DNA of 64,000 bases, from the NCBI GenBank assembly GCA_035610365.1, contig CM069435.1:87887389-87951388 (forward strand), read 5' to 3'. Below the pieces are notes generated by a model that worked only from the letters and a program-made list of their open reading frames with translations, was not told the DNA's origin and made no database searches. Below, piece by piece: positions 10,985 to 22,555 of the stretch (the stretch's first letter is position 1; each line of letters opens with the position of its first letter). The DNA is from Aquatica leii. Taxonomy: Eukaryota; Arthropoda; Insecta; Coleoptera; Lampyridae. Both the position numbers and the translations under genes were made by a program.

Positions 10985-11837
10985 GTCTCTAAGTTTTTAT
11001 TAAAATATAAAACTTAGTGGTTTAAGATTTGCCAAATGTTTTGTCATTTTTTTATATCAAAACACTTCGTTTTTTGTAGGCCAAGTGATTAATAAAAGTG
11101 CAATTTTGGTTTAGACATGACTACGATTGGAATGTCATTAATGCAATGATTGGTAGTAGTAAACTACCAAGTTTACGTTGAGTTTGTTGTAAAAGCACTT
11201 GTTTAGGTTTATAACTCCACGTGAATGTTGGGGTACACGACCGTGAGTGAAGCGACGATGGGTTTGTTTATGTACGTCGTCAGAAAAAGTGTTCTTTATA
11301 TTCATTTGGTGGCAGAAACCAAAAAAAATTATGTTAGATTAACGAGGTTAGATGCGTTATGGTGCAGGATGCGTATGATGGTTCACTCTTATGAATATAT
11401 TAGATCGGGAAGCTATAACATTGGTTAGCGACATGACCGATAAAAATTAAGACGGGACTAGAAAAATGTGTTGGTTTTTAATTTACTGTAGTAGCGGCTT
11501 CTCTATTAGGTAATTTGGTTAATGACCCTCCAAAAATGAATAAGAAAGGTATTTTATTTGCTTTAAAATTACAGAAAATATGCGTTTAAATCAAATTATC
11601 AGCGTTTAAATTTCATGCGTTTAAATAATTGTCAATTTAAACGCAACAGATACGAAAGCTTGCGAATTTACCCGAGGCTGACACGTACTTGTGCCCGCAT
11701 TTACATTATATTATGATGATAGTTATTGTAATCAAGAGTGAGACGCACATAATACATGTAATTTTATGCGAGTTATTAAAGAAGATAAGTAAATGTTTAA
11801 ATGCTTTCGCAGGGTTTTCAGCCGGACCGCCTACGCC
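10985..11837. other. AT-rich stretch with no recognised gene
   Basis: One 67-codon plus-strand frame (11225-11428) has no recognisable motif or typical coding composition. Nothing else can be supported. Confidence 0.4.
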
Positions 11838-11896
11838 AAAGATAATACAGGATAATACTTAGTGCAATTATCTTTGAGTGCATCTATCGTTATCTT
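11838..11896. promoter_or_regulatory. Cluster of GATA-factor-type sites
   Basis: Five GATA-core sequences lie within 60 bases in both orientations: AAAGATAAT, GGATAAT, ATTATCTTT, CTATCG and TTATCTTCG. AGATAA/TTATCT is the standard binding site of animal GATA factors. Clustering of this kind is typical of enhancers but can arise by chance in AT-rich DNA, and no nearby gene is visible to assign it to. Confidence 0.3.
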
Positions 11897-13200
11897 CGCA
11901 GCACTTCTGTGTTAAATACAGATTTCTTATCACATATGACAAACTTTACAGTCGATTTTCTTAGTTGATCGATAATATTCATTTGTAATGGACGACTTAT
12001 CGTTTTTGTTTCATAATGACTGTGGTAAAAGACGTTAAAAATGACTAGGTAATAAATGTTTACACATCTATCATTTAAATGTAATGCTCGTCCTCAGCCT
12101 TTATTTCAAATTTGACCAACCAGTAAACATAAAAATAAAGAAGTTTGCAGTAATTTTATTAAAGAATCTGTGTATGATTCGTTAGATTGGATTTGTGAAT
12201 TTGAAATAAATAATAGATTTTAGTCTTTTATGTTTACTGTTTTCAGATGATGCATTAATCATTATGTTGTAAAAATAATGTTACGGATTTATAGCATTTA
12301 AAAGAAAAAGTAAAAAGCAATTGTGACTATAGTGGAAAGAGAGTGATATTTCTCTGTATTAAAAGGAATTCAAACATTTCTACGTCATTGGCAATAGTAT
12401 GAAACAAGAAAGATGTTCATTTCTGTGCTAAGCATTAAAAAATTATTGTAAATTTTAATGAGCTTGTTATTGATTATTTTGGTAATTGTAATTATAGACG
12501 AATATCTTAAATCTTTAACATAATTGATCTTAAATATAAATCACGTTACTGTAAGAATGTTTTTTTAGCCTTTTTGGGATCATTGCGTTTTTTTAAAATG
12601 ACCCTCTTGTATGATTGACTTCCAGCCGCCACTGATTTACTGTGTAAGTTGACATTGAGATTTGTTGGTGATGCACCGATGGGTTTCTTTCAAATGAGTT
12701 TTACAAAGTTAAGGTTTTTTATCAAATAATTCTGAGTCCTTTTTTTTTGGTTTGTTTATGGGCGTGGTCGAACGAAATAAGCGGAGTCTGTCTTAAGCTT
12801 TGATTTGTAGCGGTTTTCAATACCAACTTTTTTTTATATTTTGTTTAATTTGATTCATTTTATTTTAAAACCAAATCGATTAAATTTCAAGTAATCTACG
12901 CTACGTAATAAAATTTAGTTTCAACAAACGTAAAATATACTGAGTTACGGTTTTTAGAAAGTAAACATTCTGACATTAATCCAGGTTTATTACACTGAGG
13001 CTAAAGCGTAATGAACAATAGCATTAAATTAAGTTTTATAAAGTTATATGCGGTGTGACGTAAGAGCGGAAGTTAAAACATCGTTATTATTGTTTTGAAT
13101 AATTGTGTTTTGGTAAGTAGATTTGATTGTTTTTAATTAATTTTTGTTTTGTTTCAGGTGAGTGTTTTTTAAACTACGTATTGCGGGTGAGTGTTTGGCC
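11897..13200. other. AT-rich stretch with no recognised gene
   Basis: No frame of useful length and no repeat that I can define. Confidence 0.4.
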
Positions 13201-13204
13201 AGTT

Positions 13205-13400
13205 TTTTTATTATTCTTTATTAACGTAATCACCGACGTGCGCGCTTTTAAATACGCGTAGTACGAAAACGTGTCTACGTACGTGTAGATTTACTTCGCG
13301 AGGGCGCTGCAAAGCGAGGGTTACTCCGATGTTCAGTTCTATCCGGGATTTTGACGCCAAGCGCCGATTTCGCAACGCAAAAGGCGCAGGCACGAAAAGT
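13205..13400. promoter_or_regulatory. CpG-rich block, possible promoter or untranslated exon
   Basis: In otherwise AT-rich sequence this block is packed with CG dinucleotides (GTGCGCGC, ACGCGTAGTACG, TTCGCGAGGGCGCTGC, GCGCCGATTTCGC). The minus strand has a 60-codon frame without motif and a TATTTAAAAGCGCGC element that could act as a TATA-type box for minus-strand transcription. On the plus strand, GGTGAGTG occurs just before it (about 13157 and 13187). A promoter or first exon is possible. It could equally be a fragment of a GC-richer repeat. Confidence 0.3.
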
Positions 13401-15580
13401 TCGTAGATAAAAAAATATGTTGTTTTAAACTAAAATGTATTATTTTATGGCAAATGTTGTTAGTAATTGCGAGCAAATATTAAGGTAATTTTTTTTTACA
13501 AATTATTTGTTATTTGAAGAAAACGTGGTTTTAAAAGTGGGAGGCGTGCACTTTGCATTGTTTAAGTGCAATTACGGCGCGCTACAGGTTGTTGCATTAA
13601 ACAGTGCAACAGTGCAAGTACTAACGAGCATAGCACATCCGTACGAGTTCTCAGCATCTAATTAAAAAATTGTTGTCAAGCAAAAAATAAAACTGGACGC
13701 TCATAAATGACAAGAGCGTCTTTATTACTGGCACTAAAACCCTTGACCCCAAACGTGTAAATTATATAAAATAGATAGGACAAAGCGCGAAAGGACAATT
13801 GTCTGCTCGCACGGTTTTATTCAAATCTCTAATTTTATTAACAAAAACCCATTGAAAAAGCACCACCTTTTGCTTGTTTTTCAAATACTGTTGGTTTTTA
13901 TAAAATGCAAATTACTTGGAGTTTGATTTGGTCGGGTAAATTACTTAAATAATAAACTTACGAAACAAGGGAAAAAGTGTGTTTGTACAGTTTTTGATAA
14001 GTTTTGACTCAAACTCTTTGACTTTATTTACCAATCCATTATTAATAAAATCGAAGGCTTTCTATAATCTCCAATTCGGTTGTAGAATGATTGATGGGTG
14101 TAATATATTTTTATTATACCGCGCGGTGACAGTCGAGAGTATTGACCGTTTTGCATTTTATTGGCGCGGGATTTTTTTTAATGTTTGAATTTTCTTGCTG
14201 TGTGAATTCGCAAAATGCAGTACTTTGAAGTTTTTTCTATAGAAAAAAGGACGTTTTTATTCGGACGGACATTTACTTTTAACCTGTCACGTTTTATATT
14301 TGAAGAAAGGATTCTGTAAAGCGTTAAATGAAGTTGCTGTATTCTGACGAGTACAATTGACGTTAGGTTTCTTAAGGATTACGGTATTTTTTTGTGTTGT
14401 AACAAGACGGTCGACGAAAAGTGTCTTTGGACTTGGATTGTCAATTTATTTCTTTTTAGATTGTGCTGATGACCTCATTTTTGTTAGAAGATTTTTTTCT
14501 AATTTTGCCTGGACATAAAACAGGATACAGATATTTGCAAGGTTATTGGTAATTTTGTGTGGGTGTTGGTCGTATTGGTCAAATGGTATCTTATTTTAAG
14601 AACGTGACAAAGTTTTAGATTACATTATTATATAATTAATTATGTCTACTTAACACTATCCACAATTGATCCGTTAAATAAGCAGTTATCAACGTTATGT
14701 GCTGACTTAGTTGCCTATTATCAGTCGTTTAAATGTTTCATGCTGAAGCCTAGGTTGTTAAATTTGTTTTTGTATTTGAATTAACGATACATATAGATAA
14801 ATTAAACAATTGCAATTAATACGTAATAAAAATTACGTTTAATAGATGTTGCTTATTTTAAGAACTTGTTTAAACAAAGCTGTTTCATGCCTTTGATTAT
14901 CCATATTTATTATTTATAATAAAATACAGTTGCTAATTTTTTTTAATCTCTTAGATGTAGCAATGGGAAATATATGGATTTTTATGTGTTTATTGGTTGC
15001 TTACTATTAAGCGACATGTAAATTTTAGGACAAATCGTGATTTCGGGTAGAGCTTGTTTAGGCAACCTTTTTTTATTTTAATTATTTATAAGTTTTTCGA
15101 CCTTTAATTATTTTAGACTTTGTTCGCATTTTAAAAAAGGAGCAATTACAGTTTTCTGGTTTTTGGAGTGATACAATTTTGCAAAAATGATGTTTTTTAA
15201 AAGTAGAAGGGTAGGGTGTCAATTTATGTTTCTTTTTTGCGTACAGAATCAAATCTATCTAAAAGCAACTTTAGAGGCAAAAATGTTTTAATCTTGCAAG
15301 TAAAGTAATTTTAACACGGCGTTTAATTTAAAAAAGCAAGTTTTATTATTCTCTTATTTTTTAATCTAGTAGGCGTTGAAATAAAATGTAAAAGAAAATA
15401 TTGCAAATGTTTAAATAGGTTGTCATTATTTTTTAGACACAACTATGCTTTCTTTACAGTAGAATTTAAAATATGGTTTAACATTGCTGATGAGTTTGTA
15501 TTAAAATGCTGCTATAACCGATGCCAATAACGGTTCTTCATTTTCAAAACTTGCATCATACACTTCCTCAGAAGAAAAAA
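13401..15580. other. AT-rich stretch with no recognised gene
   Basis: The longest frame is 69 codons (13979-14188, plus) without a motif. No repeats or RNA genes are supported. Confidence 0.4.
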
Positions 15581-15599
15581 TTCAATGAACTCAAATACG

Positions 15600-16230
15600 G
15601 TGATCCGGATGGTTAAGTTACTTTACAATCTATTTTCAGGAAGCCTTTGCAACAAATACTTTTGTACATTTTTTTTTACTGTGCGCTAGAGCACCATCTT
15701 GTTGAAACCAGCAGTTGTTAACGATTGATTGAGCTTGATGATTTAAAGCGTTGCTCAAATCCGTTTGCAGCAGATCCTCTCGACCTTTCGAAATTTAAAT
15801 TTTTATGGTAAATGAAGGGACTTATAATTCTCCTACCCAAAATTTATATCCACATGTTAAAACCAAATCGATGTGATATCTTGCTGCTTTTTTAAATCAG
15901 GATTTTTTGTTGACCAATAACGTTTGTTACGACGCTTGCTACTACCATTGTTGGTTATCATGCATTCATCGGACCAAATCACTTTAAAAGGAAAATATTT
16001 GGATTTTTTGGTATACCATTCGTAAAAAACTGATCGTCTTTTCTCGTTACTAGGTTTGAGACCCTGACAAATTCTAAATTCATAAGAATGAAAATTATTT
16101 TTTTTTGTAAAATGAACTGGGCTCTAGATCTAACTACCCCAGTCCGACGCTCAATTAGTTTTGATATTTCAGCCCGAACGTTGTCAGTACACGCTCGCGT
16201 TTGGGTAGTCTTGGAACGCCTCGGCATAAA
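15600..16230 (-). pseudogene. Mariner-like (DDE/D) transposase remnant, second copy
   Basis: On the minus strand the frame gives RRSVFYEWYTKK and then VIWSDECMITNNGSSKRRN, the conserved W-(S/T)-D-E block with the first catalytic aspartate. Next come RYWSTKNPDLKKQQDITSIW and, after several stops, a decayed version of the F-Q-Q-D-G-A block with the second aspartate (about 15690, codons for NKMVL in a shifted frame). The C-terminal LTPLDFF part is missing. Upstream on the minus strand, KNNFHSYEFRICQGL corresponds to the linker after the paired helix-turn-helix. The best match within the window is the remnant at 60.5 kb, which has the same order and similar wording. Confidence 0.75.
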
Positions 16231-17310
16231 AGTTGCTTAATAATAAGTACATATTTAGTGACCTTAAAAACTTTTCTTACATTTCGAATATTAAAGTATT
16301 ATTAGATTTTTTTTGTATTTTGCGTAAACTTAATAAGGAATGTATAAACGATCTTTGCTTCACAGTTAGAGTGCTTTTGGATTTCACATGGTTTCAAATC
16401 ATGATAACTGGAACATAACTCCGAGTTCGATAGAACATCGAGGAGTGATTTATGTTCATTTTTTGTGGTGAGTATATAATGCTTAGCAACACGGGTGACA
16501 TGAAAGAGTAAAGTTGCACATTTGCGTCCGGTTTGTGGGTTCTACTCTTCTTTTAGTTCTCAGCATCTAACTAAACTAAGGTTTCACAATACATGTATAA
16601 ATGTTATTCAAAAAGCCCTTTGAAATATTTTCTTGTAATTTTTTCTTCTTTAGTTATTATTCTTATTTCTTTTTTTTTACAGATGAATGAAACGTTACTT
16701 TGGTTATATATTACAACTGTGTCGGCTACACTACGTTAAACCAGCTTTTTTTAAATTGTTTGTACGCTGCTACTGAAATGTACTATCTCACATATTTCGT
16801 TTATTGGGAATATGCTGTGATTACTTAGTAATAGGAGCAGAAAAATGGCGAAAACCCCCTCTAGTCATTTAATTGAATGTAAATGCAAGATAATTACACA
16901 ATTTACGTTTACAAAGCAATCAGTTCATAATCAAAAATATCAAACATCGAAAACTTAAAACATTTCAAATTTAAGTCAATTAAACAAATACACAAATATG
17001 ATAACAGATTTAAATCCCAACACATATTAACAAACGTCATTATTCTAAAAAGCAGAAGAGTTAATTAAACAACGGCCTGCCAGTAAGTATTGAAGTCCTT
17101 ACTACGGAGGCAACCCATCTGTTAGTTAATTGCCCAGAACAAACAAACAAGAATCAAAAACAAATATATCAAACAAATGTTATAAAAATGTAGGTTGCAT
17201 ATCAGGAAGCAACCTACCGCGATTTTAATACATGAAATATTCAAAAATTAATACAAGCTGCACCATTACACAAAACATACAAGCAAAGTTCATATCAGGA
17301 AACAACTTGC
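16231..17310. other. Noncoding stretch bordering PLE copy A
   Basis: No gene is seen. Close to the PLE end, two similar short blocks occur (CATATCAGGAAGCAACCT near 17200 and CATATCAGGAAACAACTT near 17292), an old partial duplication of about 90 bases spacing. A 61-codon frame at 16233-16418 has no motif. Confidence 0.4.
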
Positions 17311-17319
17311 GATCTTAAG

Positions 17320-17360
17320 ATGTTTCACCCACTTTCGTAAGGGGCTTCGTCACGGCGTGA
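17320..17360 (-). other. Hammerhead-like motif of PLE copy A
   Basis: On the minus strand: ACGCC, GTGACGA (17347-17353), a hairpin with GCCCC, TTACGAAAG and TGGGT, then GAAAC (17322-17326). Relative to the other copies the first box reads GTGACGA instead of CTGATGA, so this copy has lost an essential C and is probably inactive. Confidence 0.45.
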
Positions 17361-17895
17361 GAGTCGAAGAACTAAAAAACCGAAATCTAACTAAGAACAT
17401 CTCAAAAGTTAGGTTTTGATAAAAAAAAATTACCGGAAAACAAAGAGGGGATAGCTCATTGCTATCATCACGATTAAAGTTATGGGGGTGTTTGATGATT
17501 TCTATGCTCTCTCGGATTTTCCTAGTGAAGAAGAATTGAGATTTTGCAATCACCGAAAGTATATTAAAATTTATATTGTGACCTGTAGTAAAATGATGTT
17601 CAGCAACTGCAAACTTAGAGATATGTCTTTTCCTTATACAACGATCATCTTCTGAAATGCGCGTAATGAGGGAACAACCCGGTTTCAGTAATGTAGACTA
17701 AGCCGTATGAATAAGAAATTTGGTATACACTTTAAAATGAAAGTGTAGGAAATTTGTCCTTGTAAATATAGGGTAAAGATGCAAGTTTGGGATTGGATTT
17801 GGTAGTGGAAATGTCTTTAGGTAATCGAGCACGTGGATGTAGACGGCGATAATAATTGCTTGAATATCTGGCTTCATGTAACCATTGGTCACCAA
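17350..17895 (-). pseudogene. PLE copy A: linker and GIY-YIG endonuclease remnant
   Basis: The minus strand reads NGYMKPDIQAII, then a shifted ITRISEDDRCIRKRHISK and AVAEHHFTTGHNI, then IAKSQFFFTRKIRESIEIIK and HPHNFNRDDSNELSPL before the stop. This is the same C-terminal sequence as in copy C, where GVY and YIG are visible. In copy A the segment holding the GIY-YIG core is shortened or frame-broken between YTKFLIH and ITRIS, so the nuclease is dead. The conserved IRESIEIIKHP tail is typical of PLE C-termini. Confidence 0.75.
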
Positions 17896-17899
17896 GGTT

Positions 17900-18320
17900 C
17901 TAGTAAGATGACGAAGTTCCGAGTCTAGATTCTCAAGTTAGCAAATAGAAGAAGTAGAATGAACCAAAGATTCAATAACAGAACGTTTCTGTGCAGGATG
18001 ATGTTGAAATGAAGCATAAAGGTATCTGTTCATATGGGTGGGTTTGCGCTAAACAGAATGGCCCAGAAGTTCGTCGAGCTTACGAGTCGCAAAAACATCG
18101 AGAAGTGGGAGAGAACCATTAGTTTTGATTTCCATAATAAATTTCATATTTAGGCGTTGATTGTTTAGATGAACAAGAAACTTAGACAAACGGGTTGTTA
18201 ACATATCTAAACCAAACTTTAGGTTTTAATATTGATGATTCTAAAGCAACAGTTTCAAAAGATTCCATAAAAATGTTAGCTACAACAGGTGATATAAGAG
18301 AAGCCATAAGAGCACCAGAA
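17900..18320 (-). pseudogene. PLE copy A: C-terminal half of reverse transcriptase
   Basis: GALMASLISPVVANIFMESF is the PLE version of RT motif B (usual GxPMGSPLSPxxANxFME). KVWFRYVNN stands where the catalytic YVDD box should be, so both aspartates are N and activity is lost. Downstream, NGSLPLLDVFATRKLDELL matches the usual LPFLDVLVxRxxDG block and RKPTHMNRYLYASFQHHPAQ matches the thumb motif (YRKPTHTxxYLxxxSxHHPxxxK). Confidence 0.75.
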
Positions 18321-18327
18321 ACCTGTT

Positions 18328-19593
18328 ACGTGCAAAAGCTGTTACAAGTATATTTCCTGAAGGAAAGCAACATAAACGCGGTATTTGCCAGTGCTTAGTA
18401 AAGATGGGGTCGTTAGTTAAACTCGGAAATTCATTAATGACTTTGGAAAACTCAAAAACGGGAAAATCAATGTCAAAATTAAAGGGCGCCAGAAAGGTGT
18501 ATAGTTCAAAAGGATTTATGACTCTTGCCAACCACAAGCTGGCTCCTGTTGGATATACTCTAAATTGACTTACTTTATCAGATTGTGTCACACTTAAATC
18601 TGAAATGATATAAAATTTACATAACGCTAAGGCCGACGGAATAAAAGGTTTGTTACAATTTTAACTATTTAAGATTTATTTCACAAAAACACAAAAAAAA
18701 ATAAAGCAAAATCAAAAATAGTAAGAAATTAAGTTAAAGTGAATTGAGTAAACGCAAACAAAATAAAATGTAAATAATAAAAAACATGATTAAGATGAAA
18801 TTTAAAACGTTATAGAATAAATTACAAAAAAATCGACGCAATTTCGCCAAACCAACAAAAGTCACTGTAATTACATTATAAATCGAAAGACCTTGTTTGC
18901 ATTAATAGAAAATAAATAAGTTGAAATATTAAAGGCTTCGTAACTCTACGAACTAGGAATTATTTCCACCAAAAGAACTAAATATTCACTATGCCCTTTT
19001 TGTTGCTTCCACGGATACCTCAAATTCTTAAGGGATGAATTCGCTCAAAATCTACATCTCGATTTTTGGTGCTTTGAAAAATTACGAACTACTCTCTGCT
19101 TCTCTCTGTTCAAAAACCAAAATCACATATTTAAACTTGGTGCACTACCACTTCCATTAAAAACTGTGACTTAAAAGAAAACAGTACAACAAAGACGTGG
19201 AAAGAAGATGCAAAAAAAAATTTAATTAACACGCAAAACCACAGTTCGTTGACTACTTTTCTCCCGACAAGAAATGCAACGTTAACAAAACGAAAATATC
19301 CAAGTCAGAAGATTCAATTACAATCATTAAGATTAATTTTGAAACCGAGTATTAAAAGTGTCTATTGGAAGTAGAAAATTATAACAAAAGTAATAAGTAT
19401 AATAAAATCAACATAAATGAATCAAGTGCAAATGCACTAAAAATGTACTTACTACAATAAAAATTTAATTTAAAATGAATTTGAAATCGTGCAATAAATT
19501 TAATAACGATGATAAAGAAAATGAAACAAATAGAACAAACTCAAATACCTGATCTTTCACAACAGAAAACGCGCAATATCAAACGACGGTTAC
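18328..19593 (+). mobile_element. Unidentified 1.27-kb insertion (family N1) inside PLE copy A
   Basis: The insert is bounded by identical 9-base sequences AAACCTGTT at 18319-18327 and 19594-19602, which fits a target-site duplication within the RT motif-B region. Its first 330 bases (18332-18660) are clearly related to 49215-49550, where the same family interrupts PLE copy B. Both copies share GCCAGTRCT, CTTGCCAACC and AATAAAAG and then an A-rich part. No matching terminal inverted repeats, no poly-A tail and no recognisable protein were found. A 103-codon minus-strand frame (18280-18591) crosses the boundary and is not convincing. Confidence 0.55.
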
Positions 19594-19602
19594 AAACCTG
19601 TT

Positions 19603-20215
19603 CGTAAAACTTGTTATCAAATTGGAAGTAAGCGCCTAATCAACACTTATCATTAAGAGGCACCAAACTCCTTGCCATGTTGAGACAGAATCTGTTTGAT
19701 GATAATAAGCGAATACTTAATCAGAACTTTGGTAATGACATCAAAACTCCCAAGAAGAAATTGGCTTCAAGTTTTATAGTTTCCAAACGTTGAATAAAAT
19801 GCTGAGAGTTGAGGATGTGAGAAGAGGTTTTATTTGTAAATTCGCAAAGAATGTTGAGTAGTAATTTAACTAGAAGGAGATTGGATAGTACTGATGGTAG
19901 GTTGAAAGGGAATACTTTGTGAACTTTGGGAAGTCTGTATAAACGAGGTGGTTTTGAATCTAAAGGGATAAATCGACGTTTAGTTTCTGGAGGTAGATTA
20001 GAAGATTTCATAATTTGGCTGATCTCACGTTCAATCCTCGATGTGGGATTACGGGTTAGAAGAGCGTACGTTTCCTCAGACAAAATTGAATGAATTTTTG
20101 CAACATAATCAATTTGGTTCAATACGACAGTAGTGTTGCTTTTGTCGGCTGGAAGAATAATAATATCAGGATTCCTGGGAAGACTTTGAAGGGCTATTTT
20201 TATTTTATTCCAGAA
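19603..20215 (-). pseudogene. PLE copy A: N-terminal half of reverse transcriptase
   Basis: Reading down the minus strand: NPDIIILPADKSNTTVVLNQ, then YVAKIHSILSEETYALLTRN and NLPPETKRRF, then PPRLYRLPKVHK. These are the signature blocks of PLE reverse transcriptases: LPADKGxxxVxM, then RPPxLYGLPKVHKxG. The frame then shifts but continues with TNKTSSHILNSQHFIQRLE and the motif-A neighbourhood. AYFQFDNKFYEQV at about 19600-19645 leads into motif B, where the N1 insertion sits. The 133-codon stretch 19721-20122 is the longest open piece. Confidence 0.85.
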
Positions 20216-20559
20216 GTAGTTCGTCTAGCGTCCTTGCACTGCAGTCTCTTTGGTCGTTTTGTGCACTCAGCAGTTCTGTTTCGTCAATTAGGTTAGAAGC
20301 TTATTCCAAGAGGATTTGTTCAACTCATCGATTTCTTTTTTGGTTTGCTGCAGATGCTTCGGAGTCTCGACGTCTTCCAAGCATCCGCGGCATAAAGGGT
20401 TACTTTGCACTCCCATTTTATGCACGTGTTTGTTAAGGCCAAAGTACCCTGTCATCAGCCTTGTGAGATATTTTAATTTTTGTTGACTTATGCTTGATAG
20501 TGCATTTTGAGTGTTTCATGATGTCTCTGTAAGGAATCCTTGAAAAGTTTTTCCATAGC

Positions 20560-21100
20560 TCAGCTGCAAATTATTTCTTTTCCAGTCTTGTAGGCGATTC
20601 CGAAAATGGGTTTAGGTCCGATATATGTCCTTGCTGTGCTCTTTTTAGCCATTAGATTTTCCTTAACACTTTGGTCTTTTGTTATCTGGATGAGCTGACG
20701 AGTTGCCAATATTTTTAAACCGTTTATGCATGCCATAATCAGTTTGGATTTTATCACCGGCGATCTTAGTGGCAGTAGTGATGCTTGACTGTCAGACATG
20801 ATCGATATCGGACCGTTAGCGTATGATTTCAAGTCGATAATATTCCTGACACACCAGTCAATAGCCGAAACTCCAGCTTGAAAAGGTCAGCGTAAATTGC
20901 TTCCTATGGTGCTTGCCTCCATATATTCTTGCACCGGTACCGTTGCGATTTTAGGCTCCATCTGCGTACCAGATAGTTCTTTTAACCGCGCCCGGGTCCA
21001 CTTGTCTCGTGACGGTATTATCACTTTACATTTCTTTAAGATGTGATAATCTTTTGTGAAGTCGGATTTCATAGTTAAGATTTTTTCTTCACGCAGCACG
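20560..21100 (-). pseudogene. LINE RNase H fragment
   Basis: Around 20930-20990 (minus) a shifted frame reads YADGA then NRNGTGARIYGG, the start of an RNase H fold (usual Y-T-D-G-S). SIMSDSQASLLPLRSPVIKS (about 20745-20800) matches the central FSDSQAALKAL block with its catalytic aspartate. An R-T-Y-I-G-P-K-P ending lies near 20600. Frames are broken between blocks. RNase H removes the RNA strand from the hybrid after reverse transcription and is typical of the I/R1-type LINE groups. Confidence 0.8.
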
Positions 21101-21543
21101 TTGTATATGCCCGGCTTGTTTTTTCGGTAATTGACGTGTGTTCATTATTATTCATCCTGTATGCCGCTTGTCGTTCTTCCTTTATTACAACGAAGTGGGT
21201 GGAAGTGAAAGTAGTGCTTCTATGGCTGCTGTGAGCGTGGTTCTCATCGCTCCTGTTATCATCAGACATGTCATTCTTTGTAGTTTGCCTAGCTTGGAAG
21301 CTGTGTTTGCTTTTTCACCCCATACACATGGGTGTTGTCACTATAATATATAACCATTTGGTCATTGTGTGTTTTTATTTCCATGTGTGCCCGACCATCC
21401 GTTTGGTTGTATAAAAAACCCTGACGGCCTTTATTGTAACTTTTTCTTCATAAGCGTTGCAAGTCAGTCTGGTATCAAGAGTGAGTCCCAGATATATGAT
21501 TGTTGTATTCTCGAAAGCGTAACTCCGTACATCGTAGGTAGTT

Positions 21544-22080
21544 TTATGTCATCCGTTTTCGCCTTTTGGTAAACGGAAGGATTGCCGTCTTATTTGGGTT
21601 CACTGATAATCCCTTTTTTTGTACTATTTCGACGGTGTTTAGTGTGCTCTGCATTATGTTTGATACAGCTGTCTCAAATCCTAAAGCGAATACTGCTCCG
21701 TCTTCTAGTTTTTGTAATAGTCCGTCCATGATAAGGCATCATAGTAGAGGTGCATTCCGCCTTGTGTACGAAGTAGTCGTTACCGTCTGATTTCTGAGAA
21801 TTGAGTTGACCCAGTTTTGCACTAGAGATGTGATACCTTCTTTCTCCCTTGCAATTGAGGTGAAGGTAGTATTGTCAAATACTTCTTCAATATCTAGATA
21901 AGCACCCAATGCAATATCATTGTGTTGGATTGCATTTTCGCATTTGCTTACTACTTGGTAAATTGTTAGTTTGCAATATTTTCCGGATTGGTATTCAAAC
22001 TGGTTTCGGTGCAAAGACGAAGCTTTTAGTGCCCCATTCCGTATATACTTGTCGACTACTTTTTCAAGCAGTTGTAACAC
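21544..22080 (-). pseudogene. LINE reverse transcriptase fragment
   Basis: The minus strand gives LLEKVVDKYIRNGAL, HRNQFEYQSGKY, then ALGAYLDIEEVFDNTTF, in which LDI carries the first catalytic aspartate (motif A). Later, DGLLQKLEDGAVFALGF should lead into the YADD box, but ETAVSNI follows and the second pair of aspartates is missing. KKGLSVNPNKTAILPFTKRR matches the usual GLxVNPxKTxxxxFTRKR after the active site. Frameshift near 21735. The strict spacing of these blocks makes the assignment firm and the copy inactive. Confidence 0.85.
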
Positions 22081-22456
22081 GAAGGAAGGGTGCCCGTTTG
22101 TTTGGTACCTTTAGGTTCTTGTGCTTAGCAACTTCAGTTAACGATGAACCCGGGAAGTGTTTAATAGTTTTTACAGAGTACCTTCATCCCAGTTTGTAAA
22201 CTTTCTGCTTTAGGTTAATATTGAACCGATGTTTCTAGTGCGGTCCTTGCTCAAATCTTTTTAGAGGCGAGAACTTGTAGAGGTTTCTTTTCTACGTATC
22301 TACTGTACTTTTTCCACGAGTTTCTCTTTGCTTTTTTTAATAACATTGTTGTATGTTGTGAGTCTGGTTCTATATTCATCCCAGTCTCCGTTTTTTTTTT
22401 GGTTAAATTGCTTTCTTGTGCCTTGCTTTATTAAGCTCTCTGTTCCACCAAGCAAA

Positions 22457-22480
22457 GGTAGGGGGGTAGGGGGTAGGGGT
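22457..22480 (+). other. G-rich run with quadruplex-like spacing
   Basis: Four G runs (2, 6, 5 and 4) separated by TA lie within the LINE linker. The minus strand would read as repeated P-L-P codons. It probably arose by slippage in a dead element. Confidence 0.3.
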
Positions 22481-22555
22481 TCGTTTGACTGTTTTGGGCA
22501 GCTTGCTTCAAATGCGGATTTTAATGAACTAACAATACTGTAACGAATTCTAACA

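Larger units (their letters stand above)
17320..20225 (-). mobile_element. Penelope-like element, copy A, interrupted by a 1.27-kb insertion
   Basis: Read on the minus strand, this is a PLE from the LPADK block of the reverse transcriptase (about 20165) to the GIY-YIG C-terminus (17350) and a 3' hammerhead-like motif (17320-17360). PLE proteins join a telomerase-related RT to a GIY-YIG endonuclease that nicks the target. Frameshifts and stops occur throughout. The RT is split at an AACAGGTTT sequence by unrelated sequence at 18328-19593. The part upstream of LPADK meets a LINE at about 20230. A similar N-terminal fragment at 22.95-23.18 kb (minus) may be the missing 5' piece beyond that LINE. 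Confidence 0.8.
20240..22555 (-). mobile_element. Non-LTR retrotransposon (LINE) with RNase H, 5'-truncated
   Basis: On the minus strand, domains run from the end of the endonuclease linker (WWNRELNKARHK at about 22455) through RT, RNase H and a C-terminal block (20345-20440) with NPLCRGCLEDVETPKHL. RT followed by RNase H places it in the I/R1/LOA group of insect LINEs. The C-rich terminal block is the usual ending of that group. Frames break many times. The endonuclease itself is absent, which is a typical 5' truncation from incomplete reverse transcription. No clear poly-A tail or target duplication was identified at the 3' side near 20240. Confidence 0.8.

Noticed and set aside
18195-18398. 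67-codon plus-strand frame
   Set aside because: It is the antisense of the PLE copy A reverse transcriptase and runs across the insertion boundary.
21138-22199. Several plus-strand frames of 67-96 codons
   Set aside because: Antisense shadows of the LINE reverse transcriptase and RNase H.
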